From assembly GCF_001659605.2 (NCBI RefSeq), contig NC_035161.2:29311691-29375690 (forward strand): a stretch of DNA of 64,000 nucleotides, in the 5' to 3' direction. Positions 1-13,600 of the stretch are shown in pieces; position 1 is the stretch's first letter, and each line of letters opens with the position of its first letter. The notes beneath the pieces are model-generated. The model searched no databases. It was not told where the DNA came from and worked only from the letters and a program-made list of their open reading frames with translations. Both the position numbers and the translations under genes were made by a program. The DNA comes from Manihot esculenta (taxonomy: Eukaryota; Streptophyta; Magnoliopsida; Malpighiales; Euphorbiaceae).

Positions 1-264
1 CGTCCTTTTGCCCCTTTACCGTCTCGCCGGTTATTTCCTAACCGTCGAGAGGGTAAACTTCGAGAACAATTAATGATCGCGCCGTTCCAGGACAAAACTG
101 TTCAGTATCAACGCCTTGCCTCATAATAGCCTTTCTTTCTTTCTTTTTGAATTCCTTCTGCCTTTTGAAGAACTAGTTCTTGGTTGCTCTCTGTCTTCCT
201 GCAATTCCTTCTACGTCTCTTTTTTCATCCTATCGTGTTCTCAGGTACGCTTCCTTGTTCTTCC

Positions 265-3200
265 ATGGCAAGTTTAAAGCTTCCTGATGTTTTTGACCTT
301 GAGTCGCATATTACCCCTTCCAACATAACTAATCACATTTCTTGGAGGCTTTTAGATACTCCGTTGTATCTTATTCGAGCACTTCTTCCAAATGAGAGGA
401 TAGTGCTTCCTTACCCTCGCCCACCTGGTTTAGTGGATCCCCAAGAGGTTCGTAGCATAGTGTTTTTCCTGAAGCAGAGAGAATTTGGTCTACCGCTTCC
501 TTTTACCCCTTTCTTTGTTGAGGTGTTTGAATACTTTGGGGTAACTCCTCGAATGTTATCCCCAAATTCCATTTTGTTCATGTCCTGTTTCGAGTCTATC
601 TGCCTGGGTTGGGGTTTCGCCCCTACGGCCTGTCTATTTGTCACTTTTTTCCGCCTGGTTAGGGCGAAGCAAAACTTCTATTACTTTTCCCCCCGTAATG
701 GGCTGTCTCTTCTTACGGGCTACAAGGATTCTATAAAGGGATGGGTAGAGAATTTCCTTGTGGCGGATTTGAAATTAGGGTCCTGCCGATCATGGGAGGT
801 GGACCTAAGGTGGGGGGAGATCTTTCCGGGCTGCAACGATCTACCCGAATTGGGTCTTATTGAGCAGGTCGGGCTGCTTCGACTGACTTCCGTTGAGAGG
901 AAGTATGATGTCGAGAAGTGTATGTTTGCGTCCAACCTTAGGGATATCCGGGACAGGGTATAGTGCTTTGTCCGGCTATTCTGTTTCTTCTTTGCTCATG
1001 ATATCAGGAAGTATGCTGACTCTTTATAACTTCTTGTTTCTTGCAGCGTCTGAGGTTAGAATGGATGGCATCAAATTCCCCAAGAATTTTGACCTGTCTC
1101 GGGAGAACATGCATGCAATTTTTGACGCCTTTGGGGATGGGCGTTCTGTAACTGAGATTGCTGCAGAGCTGGCTCAGGCCGCTTCCTCCAAGAAGATCAG
1201 CCGACCTCCCGTCAAAGCCTCTTCTCGAACTTCCAAGCCGAGCTCTCGCAGCACCAAATCAGCTCGGTCATCTAGCCATGGTGGGTCGAGCTCGACCTCG
1301 ACGCCTGCTGAAGGGTTTAGATCCGTTCCAGCCTCCTCAGAGGTCGTGAGGGAAACTGCCCTAGCTGTTGTGGAGCAGACCCAAACTACTGAACAAGTGG
1401 GGCAGGGTGCCGTTCATTCTACTGAGGAGGTGTTAGGGGGGAAATTTAAGTCCCCTGTTGGAGATAAGGAGATCTCTAGGACAGGGATGGAGATCATCCT
1501 CCTGGAGGATCAAAGCCCGGAGGTTTCTGGTGAGGGTATCCCTGCCCCTGTGAGGACTGAACCTGAGGGATCTGAGGGTGTCCCCTCCAAGACTGGGGGC
1601 AAGCGTCCGACCCCTGCTGGAACGCCTGTCCCATCTCCTGCTCGGAAGAAATCCCGGACTGCTACAGGTCCTTCCGCACCTCTTCCTCCCATGGGGAAAG
1701 GGAAGGGTATTTCTGCTGTTCCTTCATCGTCTCCTACTGACAACATTCTGGACCTGTCAAGCATTTCCTCGAAGTCTCCGGCCTCCGCTGTTGCCGCACT
1801 ACTCCGGGAACGGATGTTCGGCGGGATAACAGAGGCTTCGGATCCTCGTCTTCTGGCCCTGACTGGTCACTTGGCCAGTTCTACCAAGGAGCAGGTGTCC
1901 TTCCAATCTCGCTCTCGTGAGGAGCTCGGATCCACAATTGGAGAAATGCTGCTGATGGTAAGTTATTTTTTCACCTCTCTTTGAGTTTGCTTTGTTTCTT
2001 TTCTTGACAATTGTTCTTCCGTACTAGGTGTTAGGCCTGGTTATGGAGGTGGATGCCCGTGATCTCTCTCTCCGGGAGTCCGTGGACCGCCGGATCGAGG
2101 AAGCGCGTCGCGATGAGAACCTGACTGCCACCAGCAACGCGAGGGGCCACCTGGCAGCCACCCGGGAGCAGATCCAGTCTCTCCAGGTGGAGTTACATTC
2201 TGCGCTGGAGGCCTCGAAAAGAGCTTAGGACAGAGCGGTTGAGGCAGCAGAGCATAGCAAATCCCTGGAATCAGAGCTGTCTCGTACTCGCAGGGTTCTC
2301 CAGGAGTCTTATGAGAGGGCAGCTGAAGTGGAAGCTCGTTGTGTAGAGGTTGTAAAACAGCTGTCCTCTATGACAACGGCCCTTCAGGAGAGGGATGAGG
2401 CTGTTGGCCAAAAAGCCGAGGTCCAGCGCCAACATGAGGCCTTAAAGGCTGATTTTGAGGGGCTTCAAGCTCACCTGAATGAGGTGAAGGCTCAGAGGGA
2501 AAGTGCCCTAGCCCGGGTGGAGGTCCTTGAGCAGGAATTGGGCACAAGTTCTGAACGTATCAAAGATCTGTCTTCATTGGCTGAAGAGTTCAACCTTCGT
2601 CAACAACAGCTGAAAAATGAAGTCAGGGCTTTGGAACGTAAATATTTAGCCCTGTTTGAGGTGGTAAAGTATGCCGAAGGGAAGGCTCAGCTGAAGCGTG
2701 AACAACATATAGCGGAGTATCAGGAGTCTGATGAGCTGAAGGTTAAAATTGATCAGGCCTGTGAAGCTCATCTTCAGGATTACAAAGACTCTTCTGAGTT
2801 CAAGGAATTTGTGGCTGAGGCTTGTGAAGAACATCTTGATGAGTATAAAGCTTCTGGTGAAATGAAAAAGGCTATCCTTAATAAGGCCTACCGCATGTAT
2901 GTAACTGGCTACAATCGCGGTTTAAGAGAAGCTAGACAGGCTCCTGATATTCCTTTGGCCAAGCTTCGTAGGCGTGAGGTGGACTCAGATGGCGAGTCAG
3001 TGCTATACGGGGAGGATGATTTCCCTTTGCCCTGAGGAGATTCTCGGAGGAACATAGACCGGACAGCTGAGTCTTCGTCAGGGGAATCCGAGGTGGGGTC
3101 GGAGGAAGATGATCTTGATTCTGAGAAAGACGGCCTCCACCTTAGGTCAGAAGTTGCCCCTACTATTAATGTTGAGAGCTCTGGCCCAAGGGACACCGAG

Positions 3201-3305
3201 CTTCCTTCGGAGGTGGCTGTAAATAGAGATAATGCAGGCGAGGGTGTTCTTACTGATGCAAGTCCCTTAAGGACTATTTATCCTCCTTCCTCGCCGGAGA
3301 AATAA
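265..3305 (+). pseudogene. Antisense spliced ORF of copy 1 (Transposase_28-like domain, coiled coil), broken
   Basis: The ORF runs opposite to gag-pol. Inferred exons are 265-957, 1047-1957 and 2028-3305 (stop TAA), with GT-AG introns at 958-1046 and 1958-2027. Exon 1 carries the motif block FGLPLPFTPFFVEVFEYFGV, which resembles Pfam Transposase_28 (putative gypsy-type transposon). Exon 2 is Ser/Pro-rich with a basic KKSR stretch, and exon 3 is a long coiled coil. The paired ORF in copy 2 shows the damage here: one base is missing at the exon 1 donor (phase lost), TAG at 2226-2228, and TGA at 3033-3035 where copy 2 reads CGA. The function of this ORF class is unknown. The domain name is a family assignment by eye. 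Confidence 0.75.
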
Positions 3306-3944
3306 ATTGTAATAGTCATTAATGAAATATTAGTTTTCTTCTTGTCTTTCATATTTCTTGACATTTATATCTACTCTTCGTATTTGTGATATAAACTACA
3401 TATTTTTATTCAGAAGCTCTGAATTAATCTTAAGTTGCGAGCTCAGCTCTTAGCTGATAGTCTGAGAGATTAAATCTTGCACCTTTTTAACTATCATGTC
3501 AGTTTTTGGCTTTTAGTCCTTCTTTCTTCGTTGTGACTTCGTATATTTGTTTCAGATAAACTGGTTGAGGCTTTGATTATAGCCTTTTTATCCTCCTAAG
3601 GATATCGTCATTTATGAGTCCTTCTATGGAGGGAGCTCGGTCTTTCTCTTTGGCCTTCGTATCTTGATCCTTTAAGGATATAAGTCTATCCGAACTGAGA
3701 GCTCGGTCTTGGGCCTTTGTGAATATTGGTCCGAGCTAAGAGCTCGACCTTGAGTTTTGTAAGAATATAAGTCTATCCGAGCTTGTAGGGCTGTAGCTCG
3801 GCCCCCTACAAGCCTTTTATTTATTTTTTTTTTTTTAGCTCTGGGCTCTTCTCTTTCCGAGGTCGGAATTGGATTTTATAAGTTGTTCCGGTGGAGAAAT
3901 TTTTCATTTCGGGAGGCTCTTAAGTCCTTTACCGACCTATTTTT

Positions 3945-4327
3945 GTTTCCAGGAGATCTTACGGGATCCTGGTTTTCTTTGAGTTTCCGGGACGACCTCG
4001 GGGCCTCGCCGGTTGTTTTTTGTTTCCAGGAGATCTTACGGGATCCTGTTTTTCTTTGAATTTCCGGGATGACCTCGGGGCCTCGCCGGTTGTTTTTTGT
4101 TTCCAGGAGATCTTACGGGATCCTGTTTTTCTTTGAATTTCCGGGACGACCTCGAGGCTTCGCCGGTTGTTTTTTGTTTCCAGGAGATCTTACGGGATCC
4201 TGTTTTTCTTTGAATTTCCGGGACGACCTCGGGGCCTCGCCGGTTGTTTTTGTTTCCAGGAGATCTTACGGGATCCTATTTTTCTTTGAACTTCCGGGAC
4301 GACCTCGGGGCCTCGCCGGTTGTTTGT
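3945..4327. repeat. Tandem array, five 77-bp units, between antisense ORF and pol of copy 1
   Basis: Units start at about 3945, 4022, 4099, 4176 and 4252 (spacing 77, 77, 77, 76). Each contains an AGGAGATCTTACGGGATCC block and a GACGACCTCGGGGCCTCGCC block. Differences between units are few by eye, so the array is recent or homogenised. It occupies the same place as the ~113-bp array of copy 2. Confidence 0.95.
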
Positions 4328-4616
4328 ACAAAATTCAGGCTCATTGGCCTTACTGTCGCTTCGTCATCTCAGCTGGTTTTTGTGCCTAACTGAGGTCTTG
4401 TTTGCAAGGGATCTTTCTGAGCCCTGTTCTTTCTTTATCATGGAAAAATGTTTTTTCACCAAGATAATCACATTGTATAAACAATTTTTATTTATTCATT
4501 TTTGTCAAAATACAATTTTACAAATATTTCAAGGAAAATACTTTTTTAAGTGCTGGATGTTCCAAGCGTGGGGCTCAGGGTTTCCTTGCATATTTTCAAT
4601 TCGGTATACCCCGGGC

Positions 4617-7600
4617 TTAACCACTTTTCCAGGTCGGTGCTAGCTTGCCGGCGGCTGCTCTTTTTCCAGTAACTTCCAGGTTTCTTAAAGTCAGGTCTCC
4701 CACCTTCAAGCTTCTTTTTCTGACCTTTTGATTGTAATATCTTGCCGCTCGTTGTTGATAAGCAGCAGTTCGGACTTGGGCTTCTTCCCTAATTTCTTCA
4801 AGAGCATCTAGGTTGCTCCTTAATTTGTCCCCATTAGCGTTCTCACTAACGAATTGAACTCGATGAGTGGGGATCTTCAATTCAACTGGGACTACAGCCT
4901 CTGTGCCATAAGCAAGTGCAAACGGGGTTTCTTGAGTGGGCGCTCTAGGAGTGGTTCGGAGTGCCCATAGAGTGCTATTGAGTTCTTCTGCCCAATTCTC
5001 CTTTGCGCCATCCAGCCGTTTCTTTAATCCTTGAAGGATAGCTCTATTAGTGACTTCCGTTTGGCCATTAGTCTGAGGGTGAGCCACGGAGGAGAACTTA
5101 TGCCATATGCCCATGTTCGTCGTAAAGGCTCTGAAAGTGCTGCAGTCGAACTGTCTGCCGTTGTCTGAGATAAGTACTCTTGGTATGCCAAATCTGCAGA
5201 TGATATGTCCCCATACGAAATCTATCATCTTGCGAGCTGTGATTGTGGCTATTGCTTCTGCCTCTGGCCATTTCGAGAAATATTCCACAGCCACCACTAC
5301 GAATTTCCTTTGCCCCGTAGTCTTGGGGAAAGGTCCCAGGATGTCAATTCCCCATTGTGAGAAAGGCCATGGACTGGATATGCTTGCTTGAGGAGTGGCA
5401 GGGGTCCTGATGGCATTGGCAAATCTCTGACATACGTCACACCTCCGGACAAACTCTTCTGCTTCTTTTTTAACAGTGGGCCAGTAGTATCCTTGCCTGA
5501 ATATTTTGTTAGCTAATGTACCTGCTCCCTCGTGAGCCCCACATAGGCCTCTATGTATTTCCTCCATTACCTTTGCAGCTTCTTCCGGGCTTACGCACCG
5601 GAGCCATGGGCTGGACTTCCCTTTTCTGTATAAAGTTCCCCTTATTACTTGGTAATTGGCAGCTCGAGCTACTATCTTTTTGGCTTCAACTTTATCTTCG
5701 GGGAGTTCGCCCTTTTCCAAGTATCTCAGGTATGGAGTCATCCAAGTTGGGCTCTGCTCCACCTGCAATACTGTGTTTGTCTTCTTGAAAGCAGGTGTGC
5801 CGACATGCTGTATGTATACTTCATCAGGGAGTTGCTCTAACTCTTCTTTGGTCAGTCGACTAAGCAGGTCTGCCTCCTCATTTTCATCTCGAGGTATCCT
5901 CTGAAATCTCGTAATAACTCCTCGGCTTGTGAGGTCGGCTTCCACAGTTTTTACTTTATCAAGATAGCTCTGCATGATGGGATCTCTGGCCTGATATACT
6001 CCCGTCACCTGGTTGATCACCAGCTGAGAGTCACTATTTACTTCGAGGTCGGTTACCCCTATTTCCAAAGCTACCAACATTCCGTTCACCAAGGCTTCAT
6101 ATTCGGCATTATTAGAAGCTTTGAAGTCTAGCCGTAAGGCATAACATACTTTAAAGCCCTCCGGCCCTTTAAGTATTATCCCAGCGCCACTGCCCTCAGA
6201 GCCTGATGCTCCGTCTACATACAGCTTCCAGCTGGACTCTTGGGAAAGCTCTCCCTCTCCTTCTTTTCTTGGTATCTCCGAGGATGATCCTTCCTTCTCC
6301 TCGTTGAATGAGCATTCTGCTATGAAGTCAGCCAGCGCTTGAGATTTTATAGCTGTCCGAGGTCGGTACTCCAGACAGTAAGGGCTGATTTCCACGGATC
6401 ATGCTAACATCCGTCCTGAAGTTTCCGGCCTTCGTAGGATCTTCCTTAAGGGTTGGTCCGTCACCACAACTCCTTGGTGGCCTTCCAGATAAACTTTGAG
6501 TTTCCGGACTGCTAACAACAAGGCATACGCCAATTTTTCAATGTTCGAGTATCTGACCTCAGTGTCTCTGAGTACCTTGCTGACGTAGAAAACAGGTTTC
6601 TTCTCCCCTTCTTCCACTCTTACTAGTACTGCGCTGACTGCTTGCTCTGAGGCTGCCAAGTATATCAGGAGTTCTTCCCCTTTTATAGGACTGCTGAGCA
6701 CGCGAGGCGAGCTGAGGTATTCCTTAAGCTCTGTGAAGGCTTTTTGGCAGTCTTCTGTCCATTCAAAATTCGGAACCTTCCTCAATTTTTTAAAGAATGG
6801 CAAACACTTTTCTGCCGACCTTGACATAAATCGATGAAGCGCCGCTACTCTCCCGGTTAATCTCTGGACGTCCCTTACACAGGTCGGCTCTGGCATATTC
6901 AATATAGCTTCTACCTTCTCCGGATTGGGCTCAATGCCTTTTCCACTCACCATGTATCCCAAGAACTTTCCTCCCCTGATGAAGAAAGCGCACTTTGCTG
7001 GATTCAACTTCATCCTGTATTGATCTAACACCCTAAATATCTCCCTTAAATCCGTTATGTGTTGTTGAAAAGTTGAACTTTTAACCACCATGTCATCCAC
7101 ATACACTTCTACATTCCTGCCGATCTGGTTCTTAAAGATTTTATTCATTAATCGTTGGTAAGTTGCCCCGGCGTTTCTTAATCCGAAGGGCATAGCTCTG
7201 TAGCAGTAAGTCTCGTCTTCAGTTATAAATGAGGTCTTCTCCTCATCCGTCTTTTCCATTGGGATTTGGTGGTAACCAGACATACCATCCAAAGAAGACA
7301 TATAATCAAAACCGGCCGTTGAATCGACCATCTTATTAATATCGGGGAGGGGGTAACAATCTTTAGGGCAGGCCTTATTCAGGTCAGTAAAATCTATACA
7401 CATCCTGTATTTGCCATTGACTTTTTTGACTAACACAGGATTTGCCAACCACTGTGGGTACATAACCTCCCTAATAAAGCCTGCCTCCTTTAGCTTCTGC
7501 ACTTCTTCCTGGGTAGCCTGCTGCTTCTCTCTTCCCACTACTCTCTTCTTTTGCTTTACTGGTCTGGCCTCGGGGAGGACATTCAGTCGGTGTGTCATTA

Positions 7601-10080
7601 CTTTGGGGTCAATTCCCGGCATGTCTGAGGGCTTCCATGCGAAGGTCGGCGAGTGACTTCGGATCAGGGCCATGGCTTCACCTTTTTGTTCTTTGGTGAG
7701 GCCGGCATTGAGACTGAAGACCTTACTCGCTTCTTCTTCTGATAGGGGGAAGGTCTCCAGCTCTCCAACGGGCTCTGTCCGGGCTTCCTTTGTCTCATCC
7801 CTGATCTCCAAAACTTCCGAATCAAGTGCTTCTCCGGCTGAGTTTGGTTCCGTTATTGTGGCCAAGTATACTGCCCTTGCTTCTTCCTGGCTGCCCCGGG
7901 CCATTCCCACTCCTCCTTCCGTTGGGAACTTGAGTGCCAGATACCTGATGCTAGTGACAGCTTCGAAGTTGAACAACGCCGACCTCCCCAAAATTGCATT
8001 GTAGCTCAGTGGGAGTTTGACCACCAAAAACACCTCATGATGGGTGCGAGTTCTGGGCGCTTCTCCCAAGGTAAGGGCCAGCTTCACTTCCCTTCTACAA
8101 GTACCGGTGCTCCTCCGATCCCTTTGATGGGTGACTGGTCCCGAACCAGCTGTTCCTCTGGGATTCCCATCTGCTGGAAAACCCGGTATGGCAATAAGTT
8201 GACCTTACTCCCATCATCCACTAGAACCTTCTTCACCCGAAAATTATGAATGACTGCTTCAATGACAAGCGCGTCATCATGGGGCATCTGAATGCCCTGT
8301 GCATCCTCCGAAGAGAAAGCGATGGTCATGGGAGAGTGTTCAACGATCTGCATCACCTCGCCATTGCTGATCTCCCCTTCCCGGTTTCTCTTCTTTCCTC
8401 GACGGTTCATCCGTCCTCCAGTTCCTCCAACAATCATATTAATGGTCCCGCTGGACCAATCATTCACTGGTCCAGCTCCAGTTCTCCTGGGCATCTGGGC
8501 TGCCAGACCGGGTTGAGGCCTCTGTCCCTCTGGTTTCTTCAGAAAATTTTTGAGATGCCCTCTTTTTATCAATCTTTCAATCTCCGCGATTAACTGAAAA
8601 CAGTTATTTGTATCGTGGCCATGCGTCCGGTGGTACTGACAATACTTGTCAGGATTCCTCTGATCTGCTTCCGACTTCAAAGGTTTGGGCCACTGGAGAA
8701 ACTCCTTATCCTGAACAGCCATGAGCACCTCGGCTCTGGACGCATTTAACGGAGTCGGTTTCTCCGGGACCCAAGGAGGGAGCACTCTCGGTTCGAGAAT
8801 CCGAGGAGGAGGAGGCCTTTGATCCCTTCTTTCCCAGGCCTGCTTGTACGGCTCAGGCCTCTTTCCACGCTTCTTCTCGTGTTTCTCCGACCTCCCCTCC
8901 TCCAGGGCTTTCTCTTTTCCTTCCACCCCTTTGGCAAATCTACTCGTTACTAAGGCGTCATCCTGCCTTATATACTTTTCTGCCCTCTTCATCAACTCGG
9001 CTAGTGAGGTCGGAGGTTTCCTGCTCAGAGAACCAAAGAACTCGGCAGAGGTTGTTTCCTTTTGCATGGCCTCTACCGCCCTTCCTTCGTCAAGCTCGGG
9101 AATCTGCAGGGCCTCCGTATTGAAACGGGCGACATACTTTCTGAGGGATTCACCAGTTTTTGTCTCACTGTTTCCAGATAGCTTGTCTTCCTGTCTGCTG
9201 GCACCCCGGCTACGAACCGGCTAATGAAGCGGGTGGCCAGATCTCCGAAACTTTTAATGCTTCCGGCCTCCAGGCTGTTGAACCATGCCCTCGCTGGTCC
9301 CGAGAGCGTTGTTGGGAACACCTTGCACATCAGAGCATCTGACAGAGTTTGCAATTCCATGAAGGTCTTATAGTTCATGACATGCTCTCTCGGGTTACCA
9401 GCCCCATTATAGGCCGCCATCGGCGGCATCATAAACTTTTTGGGAACGGTCTGCTGCTGCATTAACTTTGAGAAGGGAGAAGAAGTAGGCAAGGAGGTTT
9501 GACTCTGATCTTTCTTACCTAGCTCGGCTAGGAGCTGCTCCTTCAACCTTTTCAGCTTTTGGTTCATTTTCTCATCTTCCGGGCCGGATCTTTTACCCAA
9601 ACTACATTCTTCCTCCTCTGTTTCAGTTCCCGTTTCCCTGGTTGTTTCAGCAGAATAGTCGTTCACCTCTTCATTTTCTATCAACTCTCTTGCCCGTCTC
9701 CCATGAATTCGGGCCTCCGGTTCTTCCTCTTCTCCGGCATCGTGGTTGTTAGTCTGGAGGCGGGCAGAGGTAGGTTGGGGTTCATCGGTTCTGGGTTCCT
9801 CCACTACTGGGAGTACGCTTACTGGGGTGCTAAGTCCCCTTTGTTGCATTATCTGCCCCAACCAGTGAGCAGTGGTTTGTAGTTGGAGAGCCATGGTTTG
9901 AATGTCTTGGTTAGACAGGGTCATGGTGGGAGTATTCCCTGCCAGGCTTGGCGAGGGGTTAAGAGAAATAGGTGTTTGGTTATTCAACGTTGTAGGGCTA
10001 GAAAAGGAGAACTGCTGCCCATCTTGGGCAGAGCTCAGGTCATTTGGAACATTAAGGTTACTTTCTTGGTGGTTTACCAT
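4617..10080 (-). pseudogene. gag-pol of copy 1, inactivated
   Basis: Gag should start at the ATG at 10080 (MVNHQESNLN), matching the start in copy 2. Order: gag (10080-~9160), gag C-terminus with zinc knuckle and protease start (9067-8084), protease/RT/first RNase H (8087-6399), second RNase H/integrase (6395-4617). Compared with copy 2 I see at least four breaks: a 1-base deletion near 9160, a 1-base deletion near 8086, TGA for TGG at 6396-6398 just before the second RNase H, and a 20-base deletion near 4632 that removes the integrase C-terminus frame. The RT motif YVDD and the integrase H-H-C-C and D-D-E residues are still readable. The second RNase H keeps VDGAS, where copy 2 has VDEAS. 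Confidence 0.92.
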
Positions 10081-10140
10081 CGTGGATCTCAGTGGGTTTT
10101 GAAAGTGAAAACTCCGGTGATGAAAAGATCTCCTTCGTTT

Positions 10141-10158
10141 CCCACAGACGGCGCCAAT
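10141..10158 (-). other. Primer binding site, tRNA-Asp-like
   Basis: Directly inside the LTR the minus strand reads TTGGCGCCGTCTGTGGG. The first nine bases, TGGCGCCGT, complement the CCA-end of plant tRNA-Asp (…ACGGCGCCA) as I know it. The match fades after that. Confidence 0.6.
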
Positions 10159-10655
10159 TGATGATCTGAGATCCAATAGAATAGGGTTTTACAAGGGTTT
10201 TTGTATTACTGAATAAGGTCTATCCTTTCTGAGGAGGGGACTCCTCTTTTATACATTGTCTTGCTTGCTGGTGACGTGTAAAGGTCTCTCCAGGATTGGG
10301 CCACGCGTCTCTGCCATGCGGATTCGGAGGTACTAGGGTATCAGCCGCCTGCTCCATGCGTAGCGGCCTCTGATTCTCCTCGTGCGTACGTTCGAGCGGA
10401 TCTGCCAGGCTGTCTGGTGAATATTTCTCTGGATCCTAGGCTGGGCCGAGAGTTGGGCCAGACGCTAAGCCTGAGTGGAGAGGGCCTGCTTCGTGTGAGC
10501 CAGGCCGGCTTGAGTGAAGAAAATGGGTCGAGCCCGGCCTTGAGAGTCGGGTGAGCCAGGCTTGTTCTGTATATCAGGTGTGTGGGCCTCTACGTCATGG
10601 GCCTTGGGCTGTGGTCAAGCCCCTGGTCCGGGGTGAAGGAATCCAGCGGTCATCA
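10159..10655 (-). repeat. 5' LTR of copy 1 (497 bp)
   Basis: It runs TGATGATCTGAG...GGTCATCA on the plus strand, with the same ends as both LTRs of copy 2 and clear similarity throughout. On the minus strand a TATAAAAG box lies near 10240-10250, followed by GAGGAGTCC, a likely promoter for gag-pol RNA. Confidence 0.93.
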
Positions 10656-10660
10656 GTTTT

Positions 10661-13600
10661 AATTGTATTTTTAATGTTTTTTTTTAATTATTAAATTAAT
10701 ATAATTCGTTCTCTTTAACGGAATTAAAATTGAAATATAAAAATATTTAAAAAATAAGATTATAAAATAAAAAATTAATTAGGAAGAAAATTACCGACTA
10801 AGGGAATATATAGCCTGCTTTAAATACAACTATTCCTCAATAATTTACTTTTTTTCAATTATTTTAGGATCCTATTTTTGAATATTTACTTTATATTAAG
10901 ATACAATTTCGTCAGAATTCATCTTTTTCCCATATTTAATTTTTATTCTTTATATTAATATATATTATAAAGATATTTTAGTTTCTTCACAAAGTATTAT
11001 ATAATAATTTTATTATATTGTTTATTATTCTAATTAAACTTAACTCCATTACCTCTCTATTTAATGCCCATCCCCAAATTGCATTTTGATTGACTCTAAT
11101 TCTAAATTAAATAAATATTTTAATTTTATAATAATATAATGAAACCAAAAAAAAATATTATATTAAAGAATAATAATCTTTTTTGAAATAGGGATGAAAA
11201 TTGAAATAGTAGAATATTAGATCTTTTAAATTTATTCAAATATATTTACCATTAAATTAATATTATTATTTTAAATTAAATTTCAAATAAAATGACATTA
11301 TCTTTTTTTATCAAATTAAATTTGAATAAAAAATATTGACAAAGTTTGAGGGTATAACTGACCGGTATATATGTTTTAGGGCAAAATTATTAAAAGCGGT
11401 GAAAGTTTTTTTTTTTTTTTCATTATTATAAAATATGAAGACAAACAAAAGAGTTCTTCAGTAAGAAATGCCATATTAATTAAAAGGTTAAAAATTAAAA
11501 ATTAAAATCTTATACAATAAATTATTGATAGAATTTAACCTTTGATAGTATAATGACTTAAAATAATAAAGAAAATTAATCAAAATAAAAAAGTTATTAT
11601 TTGTAGAAATATTATTTGGACGCAAAATAATAGTTACTATTAAAATTAATAGTTTAATCCAAATTAAATAGTACTGATAAAATTTAAAATAGAAACAATA
11701 TTTTTAGTTTGATTAAAATTAAAAATAGGATATATTCAATTCTTTTGTAAATATTTTAATGGAATATAAATGAAGTTGGAATTAAAGCAAATATATATAA
11801 GAATGTATATGTAAAATAAAAGCATATATATATATAAAAGAATGTAACATAAAATTAAATTAATTTTGCAAAATTGAATTTTTTATAGTTGAAATTAGAA
11901 AAATTTACTATTTAATTTTTATATTTTTGAAAAACATACTAGTTGATTTTTGGTTTTAATAAATATATTAAAATATTTATAACATTTTAAAAAATTTATT
12001 AATTAATTTTTTTCATTTCGTTAAATATTATAAAAAATTTAAAATATTTTTAAAATAAAAAAATAAATTAATGAAAATTTTACAAAACTGAAATCAATAA
12101 ATGAGTTTTTTAAATTACATAAGCTAAACAATTTAATAATTAAATAATAAATTTAATAGAAATACTAATGAGTAGATCTTTTAAAATATTAGAAATATGC
12201 ATTAAATAATAAATTTTCTTTTATAATTAATTTTGAAATTCAATTATGTTTTAATTTACATTAATCTAAATATTTTTTAATAAATTATATAAACATATAA
12301 GGATATTTTTATTCATTTGCAAATTTTTACCTTTTGTTAATACTGATAGATGGATATAGAATTATAGATATGTAAAGATAGATTATAATTTTTTAACTAT
12401 ATGTAAAATTTTATTTTAACTAAATATTTAAAGGATTTATATTCTAACATAAAAGTCTAAATCTGTTAGAAACATAATTATGATAATGATTAAAACTGAT
12501 AACAACAATTAATAACCCTCAACGTTAGTTTGAACATTTTTTTTTTTAATTTCAGCTCTTGAAAATAAAATACACGTAAATAAGTTCAGCTAATAGTTAA
12601 CTTCATATGCAATTCTACGTGTAACTGAGATAGAATTAGTGAAAATCAAATATTAGAGAAGAGAGACGAAAATTGAAAAGCAAAATTCTATGAAAGAGTT
12701 TGTTTGTAGATGTGTTGTTTCTCTTGCGAGCTGATTTTTTGTTTGTTTTTCTGTTTTTAGTGAAAACCAGTGTTTAAGTATTGATTTGCTTTTTAATGGT
12801 GGTTTTATGACTATATTAAATTAAAAATATCATGGGCTCATTTTTTAAGATGACAGAGTCATTAAATTTACGTAAATTTTGATTGCATGTCATCAATTAT
12901 TAATTTATTATTTTAAGATTGAGTTTTTTTTATTTACAATTTATTTTTATTTAGTTTTCGATAAATATTTTGATTGATTATTATGTGACGGCTGAAGGCA
13001 TGTTCGATTGTGGTTCTTTGCTATGTAACTTTTGATTGGTTATGTGACTATGGCTAAAGCACGTTCGATTGTGATTTTTTTACCGTAGTTGCATGGTGTG
13101 ACTGATTGGTTATTGTTTTAGCTTGTGTTGCGGTTTGCATGGTTGGCTCGCATATCCCTTGAGTTAGAGTGTTGAGTTGATTTTCTGAGTTGAATTCCTA
13201 TATTTTTTATTTTAATCTATATTTATTTGGGTCTTGCTGAAATATAATTTTATCTGCATTGGCAACAAAAAAATAGAATTCTAACTAAATTAATTTTTCT
13301 GCAACGTAGTACATTGGGAAGAGGGGCAATTAAGAAAATAAAAATAAATTTATCCATTTTTTAAAAAAATTATAAAACAGAAAATTATATTTTATATCTT
13401 TCAATTTATGAGTTAATAACTTAATTTGATATTTCATTTTATACATCACATCTATATCTATTGAAAAATTATTTTGTATTATAAATTTGATAAATAATTA
13501 GTTATATAATACAATGGAATATTAATAATTCGTTAATATTGGTTGGTTACACATATTTAAAAAGATATTTTTTTATAATATTAATAATTAAAATTTTATA

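Larger units (their letters stand above)
1..10655 (-). mobile_element. Tat-lineage Ty3/gypsy LTR retrotransposon, decayed copy 1 (3' LTR outside window)
   Basis: The coding strand is minus. From right to left it holds the 5' LTR (10159-10655), a primer binding site, broken gag-pol (10080-4617), a 77-bp tandem array (4327-3945) and an ORF on the opposite strand (265-3305). Two RNase H domains in pol and an antisense ORF between pol and the 3' LTR are known hallmarks of the Tat lineage (Retand/Grande-like). The window starts just inside the expected polypurine tract: positions 3-17, read on the minus strand, give a purine-rich stretch like that beside the copy 2 LTR. The 3' LTR should therefore lie immediately upstream of base 1. 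The right flank begins GTTTT, which would be the target-site duplication, but its partner is not visible. Confidence 0.9.

Noticed and set aside
8246..8593. Plus-strand ORFs over the gag-pol of both elements
   Set aside because: They are shadows of the well-supported minus-strand retroelement frames.
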